From Saprolegnia diclina VS20 (Eukaryota > Oomycota > Saprolegniomycetes > Saprolegniales > Saprolegniaceae), in assembly GCF_000281045.1 (NCBI RefSeq), contig NW_008246073.1:187495-251494 (forward strand): 64,000 nucleotides of DNA, written 5' to 3'. The position numbers were made by a program, and so were the translations under genes. Shown here piece by piece: positions 20,607 through 31,945 of the stretch. The notes below the pieces were generated by a model. It did no database searches. It had not been told where the DNA came from and saw nothing but the letters and a program-made list of their open reading frames with translations. How positions within the stretch are numbered: position 1 is the first letter of the stretch; each line of letters opens with the position of its first letter.

Positions 20607-23600
20607 ATGGGCGACTCGCCACGGGGCATGCACCTCCGGACGGGGTCCGCCTCCATGATCGGCGCCGAGACAAGCTCCGCGGAAGACTACCTCGCGCGCT
20701 TCCTCACGACCAAGCTCTCGTGGAAGGGCAAGTACGAGCGCATCTTCGCACTGACCTCGACGCGCTTTTGCACGCTCGACCCCAAGGACTTTGACCTGAC
20801 CAACACGTGGTCGTACGCCGCCTTTGTGGGCCTCGACCTCGACCCGACCGACGACCAGGTGCGACGCATCTACCATGCTCCATCTCTAAGAGGCACGCTA
20901 GGTCTTTACCATAGCGTTCAATGGCCCCAAGAAGGAAGAGCAGCTCAAGCTCCGGTACAAGTACCGGTCGTACCTCGTGAGCGAGTTCCTTCGCTTGCAC
21001 GCGGCCTTTTGCACGGGGTCGCCCGTGCCTGGCGCGGCGCCGGCGCCAGCGGTGGCCTCGATCGCGTGCACCAAGCTCACGCGCCACGACACGGAAATCA
21101 ACTGCGTTTTGGACGTGGCCGTCGACGCGATCCTCTTCAAGCAGCCGCTCGCGTCGAGCAGTAGTAGTACGAACGCGATGCCGGTGCCCCTCGGTCGCTA
21201 CGCCTACACGGATCTCGACCATGTGACGTCCCTCGCCAACTCGACGACCGGCTTTGTCCTTGGGTATGGCGGCAAGGACAAGATTTTCTTCTCGTCCGAC
21301 CGCCGGGTGGTACTTGGCCTCATTGAGAAAGCCGCCGGCCGCGTTGGCGTCCGGCTTACCTCGCGCGGGGCGCTCACGGTCGAGAGCGTCAAGGAGCACC
21401 GGCGTCGGTTTGGCGACGACGGCGGCGAACTCATGGGCGAGTTCTCCGTTCAAAAGTACTCTCCACGCTACGAGGTCGCCCGCTTTGTTTCGTGTTGAAG
21501 GATCTCAATCGACCATGTAGGCGCCTGTTCGCCGCATCCTGCGCGTGCATACCAAGGTGGTCCTCGAGATCGATGGCACTGACGTCGTCTCGCGCACACC
21601 GCTCAAGCAGCTCTTTGGCCTTGTCCGCACAGGGGCTTCCAAGTCGCGCTTTGAAGTTGAGCTCGTCAATGGCCAGCGTCGCATGTACGCGTCACGGGAC
21701 CGCGATGCGCTCCTTGCGTCCCTTGTCGACGCGTACGGCGTCCTCGCCGAGGCCAACGACGTGCTCTCGATTGCGCCGACGCCGAGCCACAGCGGCCTCC
21801 GCCTCCTCCCGCGTTTCGCGACCGAAGACCCGACCGAGACGCGCACCTTCTTTGGCGACGCATCGATCGGGTCGATGTTTCTCAAGCGACTCGCGGCGGT
21901 GGGCAAGTACACAGCGGGCACGGGCCACCGTGCCGGGGTGGCGGCCGGTCGCGGGTACAGATGGACGCCACTTCGATCCTCAGTGTTCTCATAGAACGAC
22001 GTAGACTGGTCTCGATCGCGTGCGAGCTCAACGCCAACGTCCCCTTGACCGGCATCCAGTACTATACGAAGCGGTCGATCATTGCCGATGCGCTCAAGCC
22101 GCTCTCGTTCCAGCTGCGGACGGTCGCGACGTGCTCGCCGCCAGCGCCCAAGATGGCCGTCGCGCTGCTCCAGTGCTTTTGCCGCATCGCAACTTCGTAC
22201 TACGGCTTCCTCGACATGCTCGGGCTGCCCCACTTTATCGAAAACATGGTGCACTTTCTCCAAGCCGAGGACGCACTCACTGTGTACTGGGCGTCGCTCC
22301 TTCTCCAGCGGCTCTCGATGCACAAGGGCGCGGGTGCGTCCGCCGTCGGCGACGACGGCATGGAGCCCATGGCGCGCGGGTCCAGCGCCGATGCCGAGAT
22401 CTCCAACAAGCGGCTCATCTTTGCTGACGCCAAGCTGCTGCAATCGCTCTTGGCGCCGCTTCAACTGCGACCCAACGGTCAGTTGGCGTCGCCGCTCATG
22501 CACCTCGGCGTCCTCGGCACGCTCGAGCCGGCGCTCTGCTCACGGCGTGCGACTACCGACCCCAAGGACGTTCAAGTGCTTGTGACGGCGCTCGTACCCT
22601 TCTACGACACGCTCATCCGGTACCTTTGCTCGGTATTGAACGCGTCCGTCATACTGATGCGTTGGGTGTAGCCTCCTCTTTCGGTCGTACTGTGCCGCCA
22701 CCGTCGAGGCGTGTACGCTGCTCGTGCAAACCGTCTTGGAGCTGTGTCCGATCGACGTGGCGAGCTCGATCAAAGACGCGGCGCTGCGCGAAGGGCTCGT
22801 GCTGCAGCACCTCTACCAAGCGATCTTTGATGCCGCGTTTGACCAACGCGTCGTGAGTCGGTACCTCATTTCGATGTGGATGAGCCACCACCCGCCGGCG
22901 AAGAAGCTCTTGTCGCGGCTGCTGCCCCCGGGTTTGGTCTCATGCCTCGAGATGCGCCTCTTGTCCCAAGCCGAGAGCTACCAGCTCGACGAGCTCGAGA
23001 AGGCGTCGTTTGAGCACCACAAGGTGTCGTTCTTCAACGCCGACCTCTCGCCGACGCAGAGTGCGTCTCTTGCGAGCCGCCCGGACGACGCGGACGACGA
23101 CGAAGACAGCTTTGTCGCAAGCATGCGCCGGCCCAACGCGGCGTCCGACCACGCGCTGTTTGAGGAGGATGTGGCCGACACCATTGTGCTGCCGTCGTCG
23201 ATGACGGCCAGTACGCGAAGCGAGCTCTTCCCGACCCGCAGTGAAGGTGCGCGGTCCAACGTGCCCGACGTCGCCTTGCCTCGGCTCGTGGGCAAGCTGC
23301 ACTCGGAGCCCCGGCAGTCGCCAAATGTCTACCAAGACCCGGCGCCGCGTCGCGCGCATCGGCCAACGTCCGGCGTCGGCATGCATCTCTCGCTGCTCAA
23401 ACGCGCGTTTGTGACGCGTCGGCCGTCGACTGTGCCCTCGGACGCCGCCGTGATCAAGCCGCCGGAGAACTTTCGCATCCTCTTCCACATGCTGCAGCAA
23501 GACCACGACACGGTCGACTTGCTCTGGACGGGTACGACACGCGACGAGCTCCGCGCAGCCCTTGTGCGCGAGATCCAAGTGTTTCGAGATCACCAGGCCC

Positions 23601-26600
23601 ACGAAGCGCGCGCAGTGTGGAACTATGAGGAGTTCCGCGTGACGTACCACAGCCTCGCCTCGGCACTGGTGGTTGATGGGCTGCACTTGCGCCGGCTGGT
23701 CGCAGTCCAAGCCTCCGACGACGACAACGACAACGACGACGACGAAGAGGACACGTGGCAGCCGCCTTTGCACATGGAAGACATGTTGCTCAAGCAACCG
23801 AAGCGGTTTGTCTCGGCGCTCTACAAGCGCTTCTTGCGCGAGTACCCGTACGCCGAGTTCCGCGGGCAGTTGGTGACGACGACGACGATCCTCCATGTCC
23901 TTGCCCGCGTCGCGTGGCTCTACGAAGGCCAGTACACCTTGTGTGCCGACGACGTTCACCATGTCGTGACGCTGCTCACCGAGACGCGGCGCAAGGACAT
24001 TCTTCTCGCTGGTCTGCGCGCCCTCCGAGCGATCACCAAGTGCCCGGCCCATGCCGCCAAGTTGCTCTCAAGCGAAAGTGCGATTCCATGGCTCGTGCAG
24101 CTGGCGCAGATGGCGCACGTTGCCCAACGGATCGAGCATGATGACGCGCATGCGTCGTGGTGCGTCCATCTCGGTGACGCGCCGTGCACCGGGCCACTCA
24201 CGGTCGCTGGTCTTGCGGCGGCCATCGCCGACATCGACGTCAAGGCGTGTGTCTTCCATGTACACGATGGTACGAGTGATGATTGCGTCGGGCGGTGCCA
24301 GCCACTGGATGTCATTCCGCAGCTGCGCTGGGAGCTCGGCTTGGATGCGACGATCGCGACGTCGGCGGTCGCCGTTGCCCACGATGCTATTCACATTGTG
24401 TGCGACCTCTTGCATGCCAACCCGCTTCTCATTGGGACCACCAAGGTGTTTCCGACGCCGGCGGCGATGCGGCAGACGCACGAACACCTCGCAAAGCTCG
24501 TGCCACTCCTTGCGCAGTACGAGTGCCCGGGGCTCGCCGAACACGTTGGCCACATCCTCGTCACGCTCTTTGACGGCCAGCTGCCGATCGACGACGTGTA
24601 CCTCAGTGGTGTCTTTTACTTGCTCTTTTGCTACAACGGGTCGGCGTTTGCGGACTTTGGCCGGTTCCTCCAGCTCGCGTACGCCAAGCAAGTGCGTCCG
24701 GACGGCACGCCCCGCGCGATTCTGCCCGAGCTCCTGCCTGCTGCGATGCTCTTGCATCTCGAGCGCCTCTCCAAGCACCAAGTGGCCGACCTCTACTGCA
24801 CCAACGACATTGCAACACCCAAGGTCATTTGGAATTCGCGCATGCGGGCGACGCTCCGGGACGCGTGCGTGGCGCACGTGGCCGACTTCAAGCGCGCGTT
24901 GACGCAGCAGATCGCAAGTACGTACACGTATGCACCAATGGCGCCGGTGCGCTACGCCGATCTCGACGACGAGGTCTATGTCTTTGGCTTTTACTTGGAC
25001 CAGTTTGTGCGTGCGATCGACTCGGGCGACGTCGTACCGCTCGACGACGCCAGCGCCTTTCTGCGGCAGCTCACGGTGGCGTGGCGCGCCGAAGTGGACC
25101 GCCCCGGTGCGTCCATGACGCGCGAAGAGGCCGCCGACGTCCTCGGGCTGGCGTCGCCGACGGCTGATTGGAGTGCAATTCGTGCAGCGTACAAGATCAA
25201 GGCGACGGCGACGTGCCCCGAGTACGCCTTGGACGACCGCGGGCAGTTTGACGACGTGCAGGAAGCGTTCGAGGTGCTCACGGCGCCCCGCCCGAGTCTC
25301 TTGACGCCCGGGTACGATGCCGTGCGCTTGCGCCTCATTTTGCAGACCCAGGTCCGCCTTTGCCGATTCTATTCGACGCAGCTCTACACCGGATCGGCGT
25401 TTGATCTCTTTGGCCTCCTCTTGGCCTTTTTACAAGAGCATTGTACATCGTCGGCGCGCGTGCCGAGCCTGACGACGCCGCGCGAGCACGATGAGCTCGT
25501 GCGCTTGGCCGCCGAACTCCTCCTCGAGTCGTGTGTCGTGCTGCCGGCGGCCAACGGCGCGGCGCTGCTGGCCGAAGCCAAGCGCGACGTCCTCGAGGAC
25601 GTGCTCACGCACTGCGTCGACCATTTGTGTGTTGCGAGCAGCGACGTCGATGCGTCGCTGTACGCCGAAGTCGCCAGCCACGTTGTGCAAACGATGGCCA
25701 TGCTCGTGACGACGCCGGCGGGGCGCGACTGGGTACTAGCGAGCGACAGCCTGTTGCGCGACCTCTGGCGTCTTCTCTGGCTCTTCCAGCTGCGCCTCGA
25801 CGACAGCAGTGCGGGCTACCTCTACCGCAGTGTACGCTACGCGCTGGAAGCGATCATGGCCATGACCGAATCCCGTCCACTCCAGGACAAGCTCGTGACA
25901 TCCACAGGCATTCTCTGGCATTTGCTGCAGCTGCTCTTTGCGTACGACCCGTCGCTCGACGTGTCGACGTCGCAGATTGTCGTCCAGAACACCATCTTGT
26001 TTGACCGCCACGCGCCGCCGTCCTCGATTGTCGAGGTCGTGCCCGAAGCCAAGAACGTGCTCAGTGACCTGGCCCTCGGCGTGCTCGCACGGCTCTGCGG
26101 TATCTTCCAGGACGCGCCGGCGCACATGGCGGCGCTCGAGCTCTGCTCGGCGCTCTTGACGCCCAACGGCATTGCGTTTCTTCGCCGACAAAAGAACCGG
26201 CACGCGTTCTTCTGCATGTTCCACGGAGACACGACGTCGCCGCATCTTCTTTGGACGTCGGCGCTTCGAACCGAACTTGGCGCGTACTTGGCGCCAATTG
26301 TCGGCGACATCGAGTCGGTCCCGAGCCGCGACGACGGTGTCCGCTTCCGCTTTGCCGCGTTGGCGACGCACTGCGTGATTGCCAACGTCTACGTTGGTCC
26401 GCTGCTGGACGTCCTCTCGAGTGCGTTAGAGACGCCGTCGGTCGACTTGGTGCGGTCGCTTGCGTTGCCCGAGGCCTTTTACATTGCTCTCTTCAACTTT
26501 GTCGAGAGCGGCAAGCGAGATATGCCCGCGTACGTCGGGTACGGCCTCGACGACGCCGCCATCTTAGGCTACCGCGAGGTCGCGCTGCGCATTCTCGGTT

Positions 26601-28386
26601 TACTCGCTCCGCTCACGCCGGCCTTGGTCGAAGTCGGCGTTCTCCGCTCCAACAGCGGGCTCTCAACTGTCATGAGCTTTGTCCTGCCGCCGACGCACGC
26701 GCTGTTTGCGTCGTCGGCGCTCGATGTCGGGTTTGCCCACGTTGTCGTCCCCGTCGAGCTCTTTGACCGCTTCCGAGAGAGCACGTTGCGCCTCTTGCAC
26801 GTGCTTGGCTCCAGCGAGGCGATCGGAAATGCGCTCTTCCAAGCTGACCTCGTCGTCTTGCTCTTGCATGCGATTCTCGTCGAAGACGACGTGAGTGCTG
26901 AGATGCTGCGGGTCCTCTGGCGCCTCGTGACGTCGGCGCCGTCAATCGCTCGGTTCGTGGTCGAGTCGATCTGGATGTACCACCTCTTGCTGTGGCTGTT
27001 TCCCGATGCGTCGAGCGTGACGGACCATGACTATGGCAAGGTCATGCAAGTCCCCGCGGCCGAGGTCGTGACGGCACTCGCGTCACCCAACAGCGTCGTG
27101 AGCGAAGAAGCTATGAACGTGTGCATTCGCTTTGTGCCTGTGACGCTCGTGTACGAAATCATGTCGGCGCCCGCCAACGTCGAGCGCATCGTGCAGGTAG
27201 CCGCAATGGATCAATGTTTCAAAGTGTCAAGTAGACTTTGGCGTAGGGCAAGTACGAGTCGCCCGACTTGGTGTGGAACGACACAATGCGCGCGCACCTC
27301 CGCCGCGGACTGCATCGGCTGGCGCTGCTCGTGCACCAAACCAAGGGTGGCGACGTCCACGATGAGCTTCTCGCGCTCGACATTGACTACGCCGAGGTGT
27401 ACTCGTACCCGGTCGTCGGCGACGTGTACCTTCTCTTGTACCTTGAGAACCCGATCTACCCCCTGCGCGACCCCAAGTTCTTTCTCGAGTGCCTCGCCGA
27501 AGACTACGAGAAGATCGTCGGGCACTTGCTCGACGCGCCGTCGGACGCGGCCCGGTCAAGCTTCAACCCGGACCTCGTCATGCTGCGGCGGCAGCAGGCG
27601 CAAGTTCTCCCGCTTCTCACGAGCTGCATCATCTGCGTCGTCCGCGTCTTCCCCGTGCTCATCGAGACGCTGCTCTCGCTCAAGATGCACGAGAAGGCGT
27701 GCGGCCTCTTTGTGAGTTATCAAAGCCACCACAAGGAGTCGCGCGACGACGAGATCCTCGTCTGCGAACAGAGTTTGCTGCGGCTCTTCCGGGTCCTCTT
27801 CACCTCGCCCAAAGTGGTGGCCACGCTCGCGTACTCGCCGTTCAACATTCTGAGCCGGCTCTTTGCCCACGTGTACCTGCGGCGGCAAGGCGAGTACCAC
27901 GCCGAGGCAGGGTTCCTCCTCGAGTGCGTTCGCCGCTTTGTGCGCAACTTTCCGGACAACGGCGACCGCAACTCGGACCGCAATGTCGTGTCGATTGTGT
28001 GCAGCTTCAACCTCCTCGAGTCGCTCCTCGAGCTCATTGAGCACCCGATGACGCTCCAGCGCGTGCTCAACCCGATTCTGACGCGCGCCACGATCGTCGC
28101 GATCCTCGTCGACCTCGAGAACCACAAGACGCAGGGCACTGTAGCCCATGGCATCCTCAAGAAGAGCAAGAAATGGGACAAGATCTACCGGCACGAGCCG
28201 ACCGACGCCGTGTGGAACCAGCCCGAAGACAAGTTTTTGACAGGGCCGGCCGCGTCGGCCGATGGCATGATCCGGCAGTACCTTGCGCAAAAAACGCCAA
28301 GTGTCTCGACCAACACGGGGCCTGTGCCGCCGGCGCCCTCGTCGGGGAAGCGCAAGCTCAACGTCAAGGGGTTCTTCGGCCACTAA
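20607..28386 (+). CDS. DNAJC13: RME-8/DNAJC13 endosomal J-domain protein with degenerate HPD
   Basis: RME-8 is a giant endosomal Hsp70 co-chaperone acting with retromer and WASH in receptor recycling. Six exons (20607-20858, 20902-21474, 21521-21954, 22005-22619, 22672-27196, 27247-28386) give 2,512 residues, slightly longer than animal orthologues. The N-terminal PH-like part reads KGKYERIFALTSTRFCTLDP and TIAFNGPKKEEQ. Armadillo-like helical repeats fill most of the rest. The J domain lies around 25120-25280: EEAADVLGLASPTADWSAIR, then AAYKIKATATCPEYALDDRG and FDDVQEAFEVL. The position of the catalytic HPD is CPE (25214-25222), so both His and Asp are replaced. The C-terminal region (GKYESPDLVWNDTMRAHL, IYPLRDPKFFLECLAEDY) is strongly RME-8-like. 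Introns are 43-52 bp. The start was set at the ATG before GDSPRGMHLRTG; the frame is open further upstream. Confidence 0.9.
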
Positions 28387-28657
28387 GCTCACGAACCGAA
28401 TATATGTGCATTGATCGCATGCCTGGTGTTCCTCAAGGCATCGTACTCGGTCCGTTGACAAGGTCGCCAGCGAAACGGTCTAGCGCACTCAAGGGCTAGG
28501 GTCTCCACCTATCCTCGAACATTGCTCTTCTATTTCGCACACCTACGCGGTCGAGGGACGACACGTCGGTGCCGGCAGTACCGAGCGGCGCTGTCATGTC
28601 GATGAACTCGGATACGAGGTCACGCCAAGACGGGTGTATTTGCATTAGCCGCTTGGT
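28387..28657. other. convergent spacer
   Basis: This is the 271-bp region between the stop of RME-8 and the stop of the membrane-protein gene. It must hold both polyadenylation regions, but no clear signal was recognised. Confidence 0.4.
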
Positions 28658-30442
28658 TTACTGAAGGCGCTGGTACTCGCCGTGGTCCTTGTTGTCCTTG
28701 TAGCGCTTGTAGCAGCGGTACAAAATGTAGAGCAGGATGAGCAGCAAGAAGAGGAGGCAGCCAAGCAAAATGATGCGGTCGAGGTCGTCGACCGAGACCG
28801 TATCGAGCCACGACCCGTTCGAGGTCACTTCGACATGGAACGCGTTGGGCGCATGGGACGTGGGCCATACGACCGAGGTTTCGTTGAGCTTGTTGGCGTC
28901 GACGTCCTTGATCTCGTAATAGTGCTTCTTGTACGCGGGGTACTTGATGGGCGTCGAGTTGAAGTACAGCACGTTGCCGGGCCCGCGGACATCGGTCGTG
29001 ATCGAGTTGCTCGACTGCACGATCGCGTCGCCGCGGCCCGAGTAGTCGATCTTGACGTTCGTGTCGACGCAGAGGAGGCGGCTCGACTCGACGTTGCCGA
29101 CGCCGCTGATCTCGACTTGCTGCTTCTGGCACACGCCGGCGCCGCTTGCATACACGACGCTGCCCGAGCCGTCGACGCTCGAGTAGACATTCTCCACCGT
29201 CAGCGACGTCGAGTAAATGTGAATATCGCCGTAGCCATACGCGCGGCTCGTCACGTTGGTGATCGACGCGGTCTTCAAGAACGCGAAGATCGAGCCGTCG
29301 CCGTTGCTCGTGAGCGAGACCGACGTTGCCGTCGTCAGCGTCGGCCCGAGAAGCTGCACCGAGCCAACATCGGTGGCCGCCACGGTCACCGAGGTGGCGT
29401 TGGTCACGTTGGCCAAGTCAATGTAGAGATCGCCGGTTGCTGTCGACAACGAGAGCGGGCGCTTGGATGCGAGGACGCCAGCCTCGACGAACGCCTCGGC
29501 CGACCCGTGCATCGCGATGCGCTCGAGCGGCGACTGCACGTAGATCTCGACGAGCACGTCGCCGTCGTTGTGGATGCCGGACGCGTTAAAGTCGACAAAA
29601 ATCGTCGAGTTGTCGACCGTCAGCGTGAACTGGTCGATGAGCGTTTGGGACGCGTCGGACGAGGCGTTGGCGCCGATCGAGCCGGAAATCTCGACGACCG
29701 CCGTGATGTACTCGTACTTGGGCTTGCGGTTCTCCGCGCTCAGGCTGAGCCAGCGGGTCCAGCTCGACACAAACACGCGACCCGGCACGTTGGTTTCGAT
29801 CGCAATCAGATTGTCTTCTTCAATGTTCCACTTGCGGTGCGCGCCCGACGCGAGGGCTGTCGCCTGCGTCGCCGACTGCGTCACGGGCAGCACGACGACG
29901 GTCGGCGACGCGGTGGTCGGTGACGACTGCGTCACGGGCAGCACGACGACGGTCGGCGACGCGGTGGTCGGTGACGCGGTGGTCGTGGCGTCACCACCCG
30001 AGGCGCCCACACTGACCTCCTTGGCGATAACGACCTCCGTCGTCGGCGGCGCCGTCGTCACGAGCTTGACTTCGGCCGCGTTGGCGCTGTGCGGCGGCAG
30101 CGGCTGCGCCGTCGGGATCGGCGACGGCGACGGCGCAATGCACGTGTACTTGGCGGCTTCAAAGACGCAGCCGAGGACGTTGGTCGAGTTGTTGATGATG
30201 GCGCAGCACGTGGGCTTGATGATGAGGCGGTCGCCCTTGGACGACACCTGCCCTTCGGCCGGGCACGCGGTCTTGGTCGGCGGTTTGTCGCTGCGGTAGA
30301 TGCCCGAGCAGGGATGCTCGGTGATGCAGTAGCTCGCGCCGCTGTTGAGAAGCGAGACCTCGTTGAGGCCGTCCGGGCAGTTGGAATCGGGCGCGAGGGC
30401 GGCGACCGCGACCGCGAGCGCGAAGAGCACACCCGAGCGCAT
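28658..30442 (-). CDS. predicted type I membrane glycoprotein with repetitive beta-rich ectodomain
   Basis: 594 residues. A signal peptide (MRSGVLFALAVAVAALAP) precedes an N-terminal Cys-containing segment (SNCPDGLNEVSLLNSGASYC, ITEHPCSGIYRSD, TCCAI). A Thr/Pro/Ser/Val linker contains a duplicated 17-residue unit (SPTTASPTVVVLPVTQS twice, about 29881-29985). A long stretch of short beta-strand-like repeats rich in V, T, S, N and G follows (VTVAATDVGSVQLLGPTL, GDIHIYSTSL, GDAIVQSSNS) with many N-x-S/T sites. This resembles the auto-transporter-adhesin 'head' beta-helix type (DUF2807-like). Near the C terminus are one membrane helix (IILLGCLLFLLLILLYILY), a basic stop-transfer and a 20-residue cytoplasmic tail ending GEYQRLQ. 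The start was chosen at the signal peptide; the frame is open upstream. Ligand and role are unknown. Confidence 0.75.
   Translation of the reverse strand: MRSGVLFALAVAVAALAPDSNCPDGLNEVSLLNSGASYCITEHPCSGIYRSDKPPTKTACPAEGQVSSKGDRLIIKPTCCAIINNSTNVLGCVFEAAKYTCIAPSPSPIPTAQPLPPHSANAAEVKLVTTAPPTTEVVIAKEVSVGASGGDATTTASPTTASPTVVVLPVTQSSPTTASPTVVVLPVTQSATQATALASGAHRKWNIEEDNLIAIETNVPGRVFVSSWTRWLSLSAENRKPKYEYITAVVEISGSIGANASSDASQTLIDQFTLTVDNSTIFVDFNASGIHNDGDVLVEIYVQSPLERIAMHGSAEAFVEAGVLASKRPLSLSTATGDLYIDLANVTNATSVTVAATDVGSVQLLGPTLTTATSVSLTSNGDGSIFAFLKTASITNVTSRAYGYGDIHIYSTSLTVENVYSSVDGSGSVVYASGAGVCQKQQVEISGVGNVESSRLLCVDTNVKIDYSGRGDAIVQSSNSITTDVRGPGNVLYFNSTPIKYPAYKKHYYEIKDVDANKLNETSVVWPTSHAPNAFHVEVTSNGSWLDTVSVDDLDRIILLGCLLFLLLILLYILYRCYKRYKDNKDHGEYQRLQ
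29881..29985. repeat. in-frame 51-bp tandem duplication inside membrane-protein gene
   Basis: Two nearly identical 51-bp units encode the Ser/Thr/Pro/Val linker duplication of the membrane glycoprotein. Because the length is a multiple of three, the copy number can vary without breaking the frame. Confidence 0.7.
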
Positions 30443-31195
30443 GTCGTCGTCAGGTGATAGGAGCAAAAAGACGCCGAATGACTGCGTGATTGACAATCTT
30501 GCAGCAGCTGGATACCCACGTATTAGTGTAGTGTCGCAGCACACTATTTCCGATGCTATCTTGGTCGACGTCGCGCAGGCATTATTGACCACGGTCTATG
30601 ATGGACGCGTGCAAGGCCAGCATCGCGGTTGCTTTGCTATTACCGTGTGCAGAAAGAGCGTGCGATTGAGAGCAAAGAGCCCAACGCAGCGGTGGCGGAA
30701 GAGGATACGTCGTATCGTGAAAAGGCGGCGCACGGCCGGCTGGATCCATCGATGGCCGCTGCAATTGACGACGCTTTGCATGTACGCAGCACCATCATGA
30801 TGTTCATGCAATGCCACTAGCTACTCGCATGGGTATGCCTCCAGCCCATGCCCCAGCGTACGCCTGGTCGTCGCATCATGCGGGCTGCCACGTGCAATGT
30901 CCACGAGCGTCCTGAGCCGTCAAGAACACCGTTATTGATGCTGCTCAACCGTGCTCGTGTTGGATTGCGCGACAGAATGGGTTCACATCGCGCTACACCA
31001 GGGTGAAGGGTCTTGTGCAGCGCTCGCAAGGGGCCGTGGCCGATCGCCAAACACTATTCCTGCATATAAATGCACACCAATTCCATGGTCCCGAGGCCTG
31101 GAGCGTACCACAAGTAGTGTAATGGTATCCGGCATCGTCCGGATAACGTCGGTATTCGGTGGTTGGAGGCCATTTCGCAGGACCTTCCGAGCAGC
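30443..31195. other. divergent spacer, 753 bp
   Basis: This spacer separates the starts of the membrane-protein gene (leftward) and uL13m (rightward). No gene or recognisable motif is supported. Confidence 0.4.
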
Positions 31196-31621
31196 ATGAG
31201 CGGTCGCATCAGCAACATGGGGCGCATCGCGTACCACGTCGTGGACGCCAAGGGCCAAGTGGTCGGGCGGCTGGCGTCGCAGCTGGCGCCGATCCTGCGC
31301 GGCAAGCACAAACCGACGTACGCGCCCAACGTCGACTGCGGCGACGTCGTCGTCGTCCTCAACGCCAAGGACATTGTGCTCACGGGCAACAAGTGGGACG
31401 ACAAGCTCTACCGGTGGCACACGGGCTTCCCCGGCGGCCTCAAGACGCGCACGGCCAAGCAGATCAAGGAGAAGGACGAAGGCGACGTGCTCCGGAAGGC
31501 CGTCATGGGCATGCTCCCGAAGAACAAGATGCGCGCGCTGCAGATCGCCAAGCTCAAGATCTTTGCCGGCGACGAGCACACGTTCCAGGCGGAATTGGGC
31601 GAGAACCCCAAGTTCCTCTAA
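31196..31621 (+). CDS. MRPL13: mitochondrial large-subunit ribosomal protein uL13m
   Basis: A bacterial-type L13 of 141 residues, expected in the mitochondrial ribosome. The diagnostic order is YHVVDAKGQVVGRLASQLA, ILRGKHKPTYAPNVDCGDVV, VLNAKDIVLTGNKWDDKLY, HTGFPGGLKTRTAKQI, VMGMLPKNKMRALQIAKLK and IFAGDEHTFQAELGENPKFL, closely like bacterial RplM rather than cytosolic RPL13A. There is no intron. The ATG at 31196 gives an N terminus only slightly longer than bacterial L13, so any targeting signal is short or internal. Confidence 0.93.
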   Translation: MSGRISNMGRIAYHVVDAKGQVVGRLASQLAPILRGKHKPTYAPNVDCGDVVVVLNAKDIVLTGNKWDDKLYRWHTGFPGGLKTRTAKQIKEKDEGDVLRKAVMGMLPKNKMRALQIAKLKIFAGDEHTFQAELGENPKFL

Positions 31622-31945
31622 ATTTAATAGGCCCTAGCACGGACGAACCGGCGACAATAGATAGACGTGTTTGCCGTCGTGTGCACCAGCCTCTCCGACG
31701 TCGAAATATGGCAATCCCAAGCATCACACGCGCTGCGTCCCTGCGCTCAGCCACGCTATCATGACGCTTGGGAGCATGCAGTCGTCAGCGGCCCGTGGTG
31801 TGCCAGTATCGGCGCCGGTCGACGGTGAAAGCAAGGAGGAAGAAGCTTAAATTACGGGTTACGAGCAGTACGATCGCTAGGCTGTCGCGTGGTGCTGCTC
31901 TAACTGGGCTGCAAAAATCAAAAATACAACGCGTCGTCGTCGTCG
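31622..31945. other. convergent spacer, 324 bp
   Basis: This spacer lies between the stops of uL13m and the SANT-domain gene. Nothing coding is supported. Confidence 0.4.

Noticed and set aside
22940-24052. A 370-codon minus-strand frame
   Set aside because: It is antisense to RME-8 exon 5 and has no recognisable domains.
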